From positions 12,029,022-12,093,021 of the forward strand of contig JABAKD010000004.1 in NCBI GenBank assembly GCA_012845835.1: a stretch of 64,000 nt of DNA, read 5' to 3'. Each line of letters opens with the position of its first letter. The first letter of the stretch is position 1. The DNA is from Undaria pinnatifida (lineage: Eukaryota > Sar > Phaeophyceae > Laminariales > Alariaceae). Positions 54,730 to 64,000 of the stretch are shown piece after piece. The position numbers and the translations under genes are program-made. The notes under the pieces were generated by a model. The model saw only the letters and a list, made by a program, of their open reading frames with translations, was not told the DNA's origin and did not search any database.

Positions 54730-55050
54730 ATGAGGTTTCGGAACTGGCACATGTTGTGGGTGGAAAGATCCCACAAAGATCGCTATAATGTGAGGAACAC
54801 ACACTGCGTGGATGGGAGTACCGTAGTCATTCATACAGTAATGAGTGTCAGATTCCCTCTCACCCGCCAACCATTGGCAATGGAACCATCCAACACAGAC
54901 ATACGCTATCAATATGACGGCACCGAGGAGAGCATGCAGAGCATAGGCCTTGATGGTGAGTTACTACGGTGTTATAGTCTAGTCTATGCCTGCACTGAAT
55001 CGGCACAGCCTCGATCGTCACAGCCCTCCGTCGCTCTCGTGAAATGTTGA
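54730..55050 (+). CDS. Unrecognised 106-codon ORF
   Basis: From the ATG at 54730 (MRFRNWHMLWVERSHKDRYN) to a TGA at 55048. A possible donor site GATGGTGAGT near 54954 might end an exon. A ~30-bp part (CCATTGG-AATGGAACCATCCAAC) is repeated near 55698-55726, which argues for non-coding repeat DNA. No family is recognised. Confidence 0.2.
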   Translation: MRFRNWHMLWVERSHKDRYNVRNTHCVDGSTVVIHTVMSVRFPLTRQPLAMEPSNTDIRYQYDGTEESMQSIGLDGELLRCYSLVYACTESAQPRSSQPSVALVKC

Positions 55051-55127
55051 CGACAGTAGACGACACTTACGCGCTACGTACGGTGGAGGGGACATCACCA
55101 TTATTATTAATATCACGTTTTCTTAGG

Positions 55128-55357
55128 CGCTCAGTTTTTTGGTTCTCTGTTCTATGAGGCAAAACGAAATGTTTTTGAGTTTGACTGCGAAGTAGAGTGC
55201 AAGTCGATGAACCGTGAAACGGACACATGGCCTGCGGTAGTAGACAGTAGGTATAAAGCCTGTAATATTTCAAAAACAAGACCAGTATATTCCGACGATT
55301 TGAGGATTACGGAGTCCGGTCATCTAGAAGATGCGCTAGCCAAAAAGAGGTACACTA
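55128..55357 (+). repeat. Dispersed repeat family, diverged copy f
   Basis: ACATGGCCTGCGG core, ATTCCGACGATTTGAGGATTA, GGAGTCCGGTCATC and TAGCCAAAAAGAGGTAC in family order. Confidence 0.55.
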
Positions 55358-56145
55358 GTACCTCTATCGTCGTACCACGTTGTCTAACAACGACAACAAC
55401 AACAACAGTAACGTGCAACTCAATCTATGAATTTATGCATGGATGAACAGCAGGGGTTCGGCGGGGTGCCAGGCCAATATGACCGCCTGATTGTGGAAAG
55501 GTACCTTTATTAAGTCGGGGTCATGAGCGCAATTCCCCAGTTGTGCCAAGCGATGTTGACCCACCCCAACTCTACAACAGGTATATACACATAACATATG
55601 TGTGACACGCAAAATATGTGTGATGTGTATGTCTAGCGCGCGGATAGAGAACGAGGTCATTTGTTTCCGGCAACACACTCACTCTCACTCGTCAACCATC
55701 GTCCATGGAACCATCCAACACACAGACGCACTGAGACTACATATACCCCGTAGTACTGTATATGGGCTATTGTATTGCACCTGGCATTATTCGTAGCGGC
55801 AAATTACTTCCATCACCAAGCATCAGTCGGCAAACCCTCGACCGCCACAGTTCTCTCTCTCACTTTCTCTCGCGACCAGCGTGGAGCGTGGAGCATGGTA
55901 AATACCAAGCAACAGCAGCAGAGGACGCTACAGTAAGTAGTACATTCGTATACACCGTCGATACGGAATAATAGGTAAAATGTCTGACAACGCAACGTGT
56001 AACGTGTAACTGCATGCGAGTTATGTCATCACAATAATATAGACTACATTCCTATCGCGTGGAGAGAGTAGCCATTTGTTATGTATTTCCAGCTCCTCTC
56101 TCTCTCGTCAACCTTCGTCGCTTGAGCAACATACGTCGTATTATA

Positions 56146-56275
56146 AAACTAAAAATACACTCCAGCTGAGAGATCGAAGATTTTGTCGAGACTCATCTTT
56201 GCAAGCTAGCTGCTGTGTGTGATGCTCCGATCGCGCGTATTACTTACTGGGTGTGTGTCCTCATCAAGGACACAG
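56146..56275 (+). repeat. Copy of the foldback-arm sequence
   Basis: AAATACACTCCAGCTGAGAG, ACTCATCTTTGCAAGC, CTCCGATCGCGCGTATTAC and GTGTGTCCTCATCAAGGA match the left arm of the foldback element at 57583-57744 in the same orientation. Confidence 0.75.
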
Positions 56276-56613
56276 ACAGCACAAGAAAACGTATGAGTCT
56301 CTTCCCTCGCAACGCCGCTGTCTCTCGTTCTCGTGCCCAGAGCGGTGCCAAGCAACAACAGTGGTATTGGCGAAAGCCACTCGTGCGCCCGACTACACTA
56401 ATGCACCCTCCCACACATTGGAGTGTGATGCGTGCACAGAAGCCAACAGCCTGCAGAGCAAACAATAATGATACGCACTAATTGCAATACGATATCTCGT
56501 AGCCTAGACTAATATCAACAGCGCGTGCACTAACAGCACACCACACGCCATTCGATAGACCATACCGGCCACATTATCCACCAGCACACTCATTCGTTCT
56601 ACATTGTCGTCGT

Positions 56614-56970
56614 ATGCTTACAAAGTCTGGTAGTTTTGGGTGTTGCAACGGTCGATTTTACTTTCCAACTCAGCTCGTACGACGTACTTATTATACGAGG
56701 TCTTACCCTCGCGAGTTTCTTCTGGACAAGCCACAAGCCGTTGTCGCAGGCATTTGTGTCTTCCCTGTTCTTCCCCCCCAGTACGCGCCTTCATTGTTAT
56801 CGCGAAAAGGGTTTGATGAACCTGTCTGGCAACTCACCTGGGTCAGATTTTTGCCTCGCCCGAGATTCCACAGCATAGCCATAAGAGCCACCGACGCCAA
56901 CGCGAAGCTCCCGAACATGGCTATGGCGGTAGTAGCGATAGCCAGCCTTTCTGTTGCTCAGAACGGGTAG
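56614..56970 (+). CDS. Unrecognised 118-codon ORF (antisense alternative exists)
   Basis: From the ATG at 56614 (MLTKSGSFGCCNGRFYFPTQ) to a TAG. The opposite strand has an open frame at about 56950-56703 with a hydrophobic run (AIATTAIAMFGSFALASVAL) resembling a membrane segment, so the coding strand, if any, is uncertain. No family is recognised. Confidence 0.2.
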   Translation: MLTKSGSFGCCNGRFYFPTQLVRRTYYTRSYPREFLLDKPQAVVAGICVFPVLPPQYAPSLLSRKGFDEPVWQLTWVRFLPRPRFHSIAIRATDANAKLPNMAMAVVAIASLSVAQNG

Positions 56971-57139
56971 ATGGTGCACTGATTGGTTGGTCACGTTGTT
57001 GGAAGCAGGCGGTTATGGCAGGTTTCTGATTTTTTTTTGTTTTGGTCTCAGAGCCCGGTGGAGGGCGGTAGCTGGTTATCATGGGAGAGCGTGGTTGTGG
57101 GAAGTTGTGTTGATGTTCGCCTTTTGAGGCGGCAATACA

Positions 57140-57337
57140 GTGGGTACCTCGATTTAAGAGCACCCCAGATAGGAACACTCGGGACGTAAGAGCGACGAAA
57201 GCGGCATGTATGTCCACCGCCATACCAAAAGCCAAAACATTGCTCGTTTCAGACATTTCAGATAATGAGAGCAATAATAGGCCTTTAAGAACGCCTTTTT
57301 CGGTTGGTCACGGGTGCTCTTGAATCGGGGTAACCAC
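57140..57337. mobile_element. 198-bp TIR element (MITE-like)
   Basis: 26-bp inverted ends with three mismatches: GTGGGTACCTCGATTTAAGA at the left, complement at the right (57312-57337), both ending inward in GAGCACCC. The interior is non-coding. The target duplication is unclear. Confidence 0.6.
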
Positions 57338-57389
57338 ATAGTGCACTGTCGCGGTGGTAAGAACTGGTGACGATTTTTCCCTCGGTTGT

Positions 57390-57434
57390 AATGTGGGTCA
57401 GGTTTGATGGTCAGGTTTGATGGTCAGGTTTGAT
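57390..57434. repeat. Three tandem copies of GGTCAGGTTTGAT(G)
   Basis: A 13-14-bp unit repeated three times. Confidence 0.85.
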
Positions 57435-57582
57435 GTGAGGATGACGCGATTGTGAGAACAGGGATGACGCGGCGATGCGTCAGTCAGGTGTGTGTATACC
57501 AGGCATTATAGAAAACGGAACATAAAGCGGTTTACCCAACATCACCTAATATTTCGTATTATTTCGAAGAATAATATTATAA

Positions 57583-58706
57583 AAAATGAAAATACACTCC
57601 AGCTGTGAGATCGAAGATTTCGTCGAAACTCATCTTTGCAAGCTGTGTGTGACACTCCGATCGCGCGCATTACGAGTTGTGTGTCCTCATTAAGGATATA
57701 GGTCGGCGACTCCCCTTACAACTACAGTGTAGCTATCAGGGTCATAGCATCATACTACGAGTATACTTATAGCAGTATTTAGGAGTGGCGTTAATTGCAA
57801 CGACATACGTCAAACCAACAGTAGAAGCAGTATAATATAGTAACAGTAGATTTAGCAGTAGTAGCAGTAGTATCAGTAAGTAGCAGCAGTAGCAGTAAGT
57901 AGCAGGAGGAGTAGTAGTAGCAGTAAGTCGTTGCTATCATACTTTTTTTTATACGATTGGTACCTTGCCTACTGCTTTCGTTGTGCCGGCCGTCAGCGAT
58001 GTCACATGTCGCAACCTCTATGGCAGTGACTATTCTTCGGCACTGTTAAAATAGCATATACATACCTGGTTCATACATTCTGTACACAGTATACTGTTGC
58101 AGTAGTAGTGAGACAAGGAAATTATCCGTGAAATGGTCGCATGTGTAGTCTAGCGTTCGAGCACCGTTCCGAATACGAAAAATACAAAACGATACACCGC
58201 AAAAATATTTTGTTTCCGTGCGCAGGATGATTAACGATTGAATGAACGTCGTTGTGTCACCCTGTTAACCCTGGTGCTGTTGATAGCTATAAATGGCACC
58301 AAGCGGAGTCGCGGCCCTACATCCTTCTTAGGAACATGCACACCCCGCGTGACACACGTGGTCGGGGTTTTTTGGAAGAGACCGATATTTTCCCAAGAAA
58401 CAGACACTATGTATGCCTGCCTTTACTCTTTGCCTTCCATGGCATGCATGGATGGGGCAAAGCGACCGATACATACATGCTACATTGACAGAGGTGCGCC
58501 ACTTTTTTTTCTGAGTGAGGTTATTCACTATATAATATGTTGACCCTGATAGCTACACTGTAGTTGCAAGGGGAGTCGCCGACCTATATCTTCAATGAGG
58601 ACACACAACCCGTGATACGCGCGATCGGAGTATCACACACAGCTTGCAAAGATGAGTTTCGACAAAATATTCGATCTCACAGCTGGAGAGTATTTTCATT
58701 TTTTTA
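57583..58706. mobile_element. Foldback element with ~162-bp inverted arms
   Basis: Left arm 57583-57744 and right arm 58541-58706 are inverted copies about 92% identical by eye (CTCCAGCTGTGAGATCGAA, GTCGAAACTCATCTTTGCAA, GGTCGGCGACTCCCCTT-CAA). The ~800-bp loop contains CAGTAG-type simple repeats (57825-57935) and a strongly diverged further copy of the arm (58250-58400). No transposase is seen. A third recognisable copy is at 56146-56275. Confidence 0.75.
57825..57935. repeat. CAGTAG/TAG-type microsatellite
   Basis: Imperfect AGTAGCAGTAG units inside the foldback loop. Confidence 0.85.
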
Positions 58707-58734
58707 CCGGAGTGATAATATATTTTAGGGGATG

Positions 58735-58970
58735 GATGCCTTTTGGCTCTCAAAGACCAAAACTGATTTATTTGGAGAAAAAGAAGACTTCTACCGGACG
58801 GATGAAAAATCCCATGGCCCATTATATATAGGTTCTAAACAACGACAACCATGTCTTTTGCGCAAAAAAAAAATGGTCTATTTCCGACGATAGCATAAGT
58901 ATAGTATTAGACTAGTAGGTTAAAGAGCCCCGTCATTCAGACAGCATTTTCGCTAAAAAAATGTCTACCT
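58735..58970 (+). repeat. Dispersed repeat family, copy g
   Basis: AAATCCCATGGCCCA core, TATTTCCGACGATAG, GAGCCCCGTCATTCAGA and TTTTCGCTAAAAA in family order. An AGTATTAGACTAGTAGG segment is inserted in the middle. It directly adjoins the foldback element. Confidence 0.6.
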
Positions 58971-59024
58971 TAATACCTCTATCGACGCGTGCTGCGAAAG
59001 AGGTGCACTCGCTTTTTTTCTAAT

Positions 59025-59240
59025 ACTAACTCCTCATTTTGAGAGGTTAAGACATGTCCTTCTCAACCCAAAAACTGATATGGGAAAAAACAAAGCTGAT
59101 ATGATCCCGGATGCAAAATCCCATGGCCTGGATATACAATGAAAATCACGCCAAAAAAAAAAAAAATCTCTTTCCGACGATTAAGGGTCTTGTGTACCTC
59201 CCGTCATCATTTCAGAAACAACTTCAGACGAAAAGTCCTA
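59025..59240 (+). repeat. Dispersed repeat family, copy h
   Basis: AAAATCCCATGGCCTGG core, TCTTTCCGACGATTAAGGGT, CCCGTCATCATTTCAGAAAC and a run of A's. It follows copy g in tandem orientation. Confidence 0.65.
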
Positions 59241-59441
59241 CCTTCATCGTAGCGAGACGAGTCTATCGTATCGTAGCACGCGTCGAACGTCGAACGTGGA
59301 GATGTAGTATTACTGCAATCAATCACCATGCCCTGTGCTTCGTCCATGCATAAAAAATGTTCCTAATTTTCCTGTTTCGATGCCACATGATGCAACAGCA
59401 GTCAAGCCAGAACGCGATGACACGACAAGTTCTCTCACATT

Positions 59442-59747
59442 ATGACATATACACTGGGTGTTCTCAATTTCTGCGCACCGCCTGTATTCTATGTCAGCAG
59501 ACTAGACCTAGGTATACCTGCGGACACCGTTGCGGATATTTTACAATCGGAATTAAAGGTTAAAAACCATTGCGAAGGTTGGTTATGTTCAACGTGTCAC
59601 TGGCGCGTTTTGTCTTTCTTGTGCACGACAACCAACCGTGTGCCTCACTCTCTTTTCTCCGATGCTTCGCGGATCTTTCCTTGGATCTTCCTCGAATCCT
59701 GCGCGCCACCGGCGTGCTGCCCAGCAACAACAACAACAGCCGTTTAG
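59442..59747 (+). CDS. Unrecognised 101-codon ORF
   Basis: From an ATG (MTYTLGVLNFCAPPVFYVSR) to a TAG in a CAA microsatellite. It contains CEGWLCSTCHWRVLSFLC, a cysteine-rich stretch that could bind zinc, and DTVADILQSELKV before it. No family is assigned. It might be an exon fragment or chance. Confidence 0.2.
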   Translation: MTYTLGVLNFCAPPVFYVSRLDLGIPADTVADILQSELKVKNHCEGWLCSTCHWRVLSFLCTTTNRVPHSLFSDASRIFPWIFLESCAPPACCPATTTTAV

Positions 59748-59923
59748 ACACATACTTACCTTGCTCGCACCGTGGATATTGGATTATAGAAACAAAGAAA
59801 CAGACACTACGACCCACTTTAGCTTGATCGACTGAAAATCTGTTGTTTTATTTCCTACGCATTTGAGAATCGTATGTATGGATATGATTCCGATGCAACA
59901 CTTCGTATGCTTTTCGAAGTAGT

Positions 59924-60418
59924 ATGACAAAGTCAAGCCGAACGCCATTTGCAAAGTCGGAAGCTCTCCTACATGACACGCCTGCGCAGCCTATTGAGTA
60001 TAGACCAGCAGAAAGTTCTCCGCGCCATTCGTTCTCTGCAACAAACAGCAGCAGCAGCAGTAGCAGCGGCAGTAGCAGTCTAAACGTGGTGCCAAGTATT
60101 ATACTTGACACAGCATTCGTTGCAACAACCCCTTGCAAGGCTCATCCATATCGTCTATCGCCCCTTCAACCTCGCGCTGCTTCGGCGAGGAGGCCACGTC
60201 TCAACACACGACCCGACCTACAAGCAGATCACAGATTATACTGCTGCAGCAGCTGTTTTGTCGCTGTTGTTCTGACGCTGACTCGTCATCGCCAAGAAGA
60301 TATAGCCCGTGGTCACTGGACAGCTTCCATTTACTCTGGAGTGAAAGAAAGAACGAAAGAAGCACGTGGACTGCAGGAGAAGAAGGACAAAAGAGAAACA
60401 GTGCTGGAGCACGAGTGA
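59924..60418 (+). CDS. Unrecognised 164-codon ORF, serine-rich
   Basis: It is open from the ATG at 59924 (MTKSSRTPFAKSEALLHDTP). It contains a polyserine run encoded by a CAGCAG/AGTAGC microsatellite, a Cys-rich hydrophobic stretch (YCCSSCFVAVVLTL) and a charged C-terminus. Overlapping frames on both strands are also open for over 120 codons, so the true frame is uncertain. Confidence 0.2.
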   Translation: MTKSSRTPFAKSEALLHDTPAQPIEYRPAESSPRHSFSATNSSSSSSSGSSSLNVVPSIILDTAFVATTPCKAHPYRLSPLQPRAASARRPRLNTRPDLQADHRLYCCSSCFVAVVLTLTRHRQEDIARGHWTASIYSGVKERTKEARGLQEKKDKRETVLEHE

Positions 60419-60886
60419 GAGGACCCGCTCTGGTATCTACTACATACATCAGTAGTAGCAGTTCCGCGATAGAACTGCTACTGCAGTGTATACACCTGTC
60501 GGTGCCATGCTTGGGGTCGGATTCGAAGTGGTGGCCGGCGCTCTCGTGCTCATGACGGTCTTCAACTTTCAACCGCTAAGGCCCGCCCTGCTGGAGGTGG
60601 GTGGGTTGGCGTGAATGTACCCTACCAGGTCAGCCGATAAGAAAACCAGCCTGATATTAGGATGTTTGCCATGTACCTCCTACCAATTTTGGTTGGGTAG
60701 TACTTAAGGGGGGCCATAATATTTAGGGCTCACTATAGACACTAAAACCTACGCAATTCTCTGTTCTTTCCCAACTAAACGTGTTTGGTTTTCAATCTAT
60801 GTTCCCCCATAAGTTGGGTGTATGTGGAAATATATACCACGGTATGTAGACTAGACTATGATTCTTGTAGTCTAGACTATAAAAAA

Positions 60887-61275
60887 AAAAAAATCCTCCC
60901 GGCGGATGGCGGATGGGGAAAAATCAAGCTTGAGCTCACCACACTTTCTCGTATTTTTATACACGTCGCGGGCCAATTTGACTCAATTGCATGTTCGCAC
61001 TCCAGCGCTAGCTGGCCGGCGTTCCCCGTTACTACTCCCCGGCAGCGCAAGCTACTACCGCCGTGGTATACGGATGCGTGAGTATGTTGGCCCGACCTGA
61101 CCCCTGGGGATCTGGTGCGGTGGAGATAGTGGAGATAGCCACCCGGAACGGCATCATTCCGGGTAGGGTGTGGGACTTGCGCAAGCTCACCCACCAACAA
61201 AACCCCCGACCATGAGAAAACAGCCTGCATGCGGCAACAGTATTGAAGCGGGTAAAAGTCACCATCCGAGGCCAA
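60887..61275 (-). repeat. Dispersed repeat related to 25128-25297
   Basis: On the minus strand it ends GTGGTGAGCTCAAGCTTGAT, TTTTTCCCCATCCGCC and GGGAGGAT, then a T run (plus-strand A13 at 60882-60894). The segment at 25190-25275 has the same landmarks in the opposite orientation. The GGCGGATGGC block is duplicated here. A 132-codon open minus frame covers it, without recognised similarity. Confidence 0.5.
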
Positions 61276-61860
61276 CCTAACCTAATAGTCTAGTCTAGAC
61301 CTAGACTAATCATAGTATGAATACGTTTTCGTAATCCTGGTAATATTTTTTTATTTTCCAATATAGTCTAGACTATAACATCACCAAATTTCTTCGTCTT
61401 GGTTGCTTGGCCTTGGATCATGAAATTCGGTGGCTTCGATACTACACTCTCCTTGCTTTCCGACCCGACCTAGGTTGGAAGACGTTGGAAGACGCAAACC
61501 CCCTACGACTATTCACCGGAAAATGGTAACTTCGGGCAGCGTGATGCTGATTAGCGGGGAACGCTCCCACTCACACGGGTAACCCCGGCCTAGGCCGCCA
61601 CGCTTACTATGAGGTGTCCTGCATTGCTGTTCTGAACCAGGCATGCCATGACGGGCGCAGGTTGAAGCGATCAGACGGAACGGCATGGCCAACAGCAAGC
61701 CGGCTTTGTTTTGAAGAAGCACAACTTCGTAACCACGCAACAGGGCGTGATGCTGTAGTAATAGTCTAGTAGTATTTATAGTCGCTTTAGGATAACGAAA
61801 GCGCCGCAGCTTGGTGGGTTGGTTGATTCCGCGTCGTTTTGCCAAGTTCAACTTGGGTCA
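61276..61860. other. Intergenic; TAGTCTAGACTA palindromes and a diverged satellite unit
   Basis: TAGTCTAGTCTAGACCTAGA near 61286 and TATAGTCTAGACTATAA near 61363. 61630-61740 resembles the start of the satellite to its right (CATGACGGGCGCAGG, GACGGAACGG). No gene is seen. Confidence 0.5.
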
Positions 61861-63690
61861 GCATCCCCTGCGCAGGCTCGATGCATAGCCCGTGTTACCG
61901 TGAAACTGAAGGCGCGCTAGATGCTCTCGCGGGTCGATGCCGCCGTGACGGGCGCGATTTGGAGGTATGGGACGGGAGGGCTCGGCCAGCGACGCAACCT
62001 TGGGTTGAACAACAACATCTGCATGGTTGGTTGGCTGATTTCGCCGCATTTTGCCAAATTTCGTCCATTTTCCATGTACGCAAACATTCGTAATAAGAGC
62101 TTTGTTGCTGGGCGGTATGTGACTCGAGTGTAAACGTGAACCTGAAGAATGAATGGCGCGCTGACCTTGATCTCGAGGGTGCTCACACCTGTGCTGGTCG
62201 CGACGGCTGCGGCCCATTTTAGGAAGATCGGACGGAAGGGCTGGGCCATTAGTAGACCAACAGCAGCTTGGTTGGTTGATTCCGCCGCATTTTGGTTATG
62301 TTCTGTTGCATACCCTCGTACGAGTTTTGTTGGCGGCGTGTGCCCCGGGTGGTCGTGAATCCGATTGACGGAAGGCACGCTGGCCTTGGCGTCGGGGATC
62401 CCCACACGGATGTACGGTGACTGGCGCGGCCTAGATGTGTAGCGCGGGAGGGCTCGGCCGCTTTCACCGTTTGACCGACGGAAAAATTCCAATAATTTCC
62501 TCGGCTGACGACAAACTATTAAGTTTTTAGCCTGGAACGATCGGTTGGACACCTTTGACCGCTGCATGTTTTCCCTCGACTGACCGTCGCCTGGTACGTG
62601 TGCTTTTACAACAACAGCGGCTCGGTTGCGCCCCATTTTCTACGCGCGTTCTCTTTTCCATCCATTTGTAAAAGTATTGCTGTTGGCGTGACTGTCTGGT
62701 GTCGTTTTTCATCTGAACAACGGAAGGCACGCTGGCCTTGATGATGTCGAGGATATCCACACACGGGTGCATGCCTTGACGGGCGAGGATTAGAAAGACA
62801 GGGCGGGAGGACTCGGCCAACAACGCAACCTTTTCGACGAACAACAGGGCGACTTGGCTGAATGATTACGCTGCAATAGTCTATCATATTTTTCCCATGC
62901 ACTTGTAAAAGAGCTTTGATGTTGTTGCCGGCATGTGACCCGTTTAGTTTTGAAGGTGGCTAACGGAAGGCACGCTGTGCCTTGATGTTCAGATGTGATC
63001 CGCGCGCGGTGCTACTCGTTTGTTGGTTGTGGCCATGCTGTACTCCGCACAGGTAGACTGCGGCAGTTACCTTGAGGCCGCCTCGGCGTCGGTTGCTCGG
63101 GTCACGCCGTATTATTTTGCTCTTGTTCCCAATTTACATGCGCTCGCACGAGCTGTGTTCTAACTTCTGGCGACGTGTGACTCGCGTTATCTTCAATCCG
63201 AGGAAAGGCGCACTTGTCTTGATGTTGACCGTGCGATCCGCGCGCGATGCTGCCCGCTCGTTGCTTGCAGCCATGCTGCAGTCCTCACGCAGCTGAACTG
63301 CAGCAGATGTCTTGGGGCCGCTCGGGTTTTGATCGATAGGTCACGCAGAAATTTGCTCTTATCACCATTTTCCATTCACTCGTATGGAAGAGCGACAACT
63401 GTTGTTGGCCACGTGCGACTCGTGTTATCGTTAATAATGCGATTAGTCTAAAGGCGCGCTTGCCTTGATGGCTAAGATGTGCTCAACGAGCTACGCTGCC
63501 CGTTTTTTGCCTGCTGTCACGCTGCAGCCCTCGCGATTAAACTGCAACCAGCACTCGTCTTAGACCGGCGCGACTGGTTTTGTTGATCACGCCGGAGTTT
63601 GTTAATATTCCACTTTCCATGCGATATCTATTTGCGTGATAACAGCCAGGTCTGATTATCGAAAGGCACGTGTACGTGGTGCCCCGTTTA
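61861..63690. repeat. Tandem array of diverged ~235-bp units, about 8 copies
   Basis: The landmark GGAAGGCACGCTGGCCTTGA (with variants) occurs near 61911, 62151, 62381, 62725, 62964, 63203, 63451 and 63661. It is followed by a GGGATCC-ACAC or GATCCGCGCG segment and a TTCCATGCA-TCGTA segment. Units are 70-80% alike by eye, so the array is old. The minus strand is open for up to 239 codons across it, which I read as a by-product of the repeat. Right of 63690 nothing is recognised. Confidence 0.7.
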
Positions 63691-64000
63691 AAGTTTGAGC
63701 TTCCGTTCTTGGCAGCTCCAAGAAATCTGTCGTTGAGATGAGCCGGATTCCTCAGAAAACGACGACAAGGACACGTCGTCGAAACGCAAACGCATACTAC
63801 TATCGGTGCACATCACACGTTTCGCGCAAAGCGGTTTGGGCTCCGTTTTCAGATTTCTTACAATAGTCCATGGCTCTCGTTTGTGGCCTCCTTTCTAGGC
63901 TGTCTTAGTCCCTTTGTCCCGTTGTTTCCCCCCACAGATTCAGGAAGCCCTGTCGCCGAGACGGGCCAGTCTCCAATGACGACGACGATAACCAAAAAAA

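Overview
The window looks like repeat-dense eukaryotic nuclear DNA, most likely from an alga or related protist. This is inferred from the mix of element families (DIRS/Ngaro-type, chromodomain Ty3/gypsy, Helitron, LINE, Tc1/mariner), the microsatellites and the intergenic base composition. A photosynthetic stramenopile or a red alga would fit, but the sequence does not settle it. I recognise no single-copy host gene, no rRNA and no convincing tRNA. Nearly every recognisable protein is a transposon protein, and most are broken by frameshifts and stops.

Layout. 1-2.25 kb: 3' part of a DIRS-type element on the minus strand (RT tail, RNase H, tyrosine recombinase), cut by the window edge. 2.25-4.3 kb: AT-rich DNA without genes. 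4297-17614: a 13.3-kb LTR retrotransposon on the plus strand. It has 269-bp LTRs about 98% identical, a long leader with an 83-bp minisatellite, a broken gag, a NADAR domain, an open integrase-chromodomain ORF, and no reverse transcriptase. 17.6-19.4 kb: decayed Helitron Rep/helicase on the minus strand. 20.8-22.2 kb: 5'-truncated LINE. 23351-23620: 27 copies of a 10-mer. 23778-30188: a second DIRS-superfamily element on the plus strand, with Ngaro/PAT-type split direct repeats in the order A1 ... B1-A2-B2. 30-37 kb: intergenic, with minor duplications. 37221-45644: a second copy of the large LTR element on the minus strand, truncated before its integrase, so that the two copies form a roughly 9-kb inverted repeat around about 24 kb. 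45.6-64 kb: non-coding DNA with a dispersed ~200-bp repeat family (core CCCATGGCCTAGG), an ATATC satellite, a 735-bp mariner derivative that encodes only a DNA-binding domain, small TIR elements, a foldback element, and a ~235-bp tandem array near the right edge.

The most interesting feature is the NADAR (ADP-ribose-processing type) domain between gag and integrase in both copies of the large LTR element. Each copy carries a different lesion in it, so the shared ancestor probably had an intact domain. The plus copy has fresh LTRs and an intact DDE integrase but no RT, which suggests mobilisation in trans. Short ORFs of 100-235 codons in the right half are listed as unrecognised at low confidence. 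Coordinates of repeats are by-eye alignments, good to a few bases.
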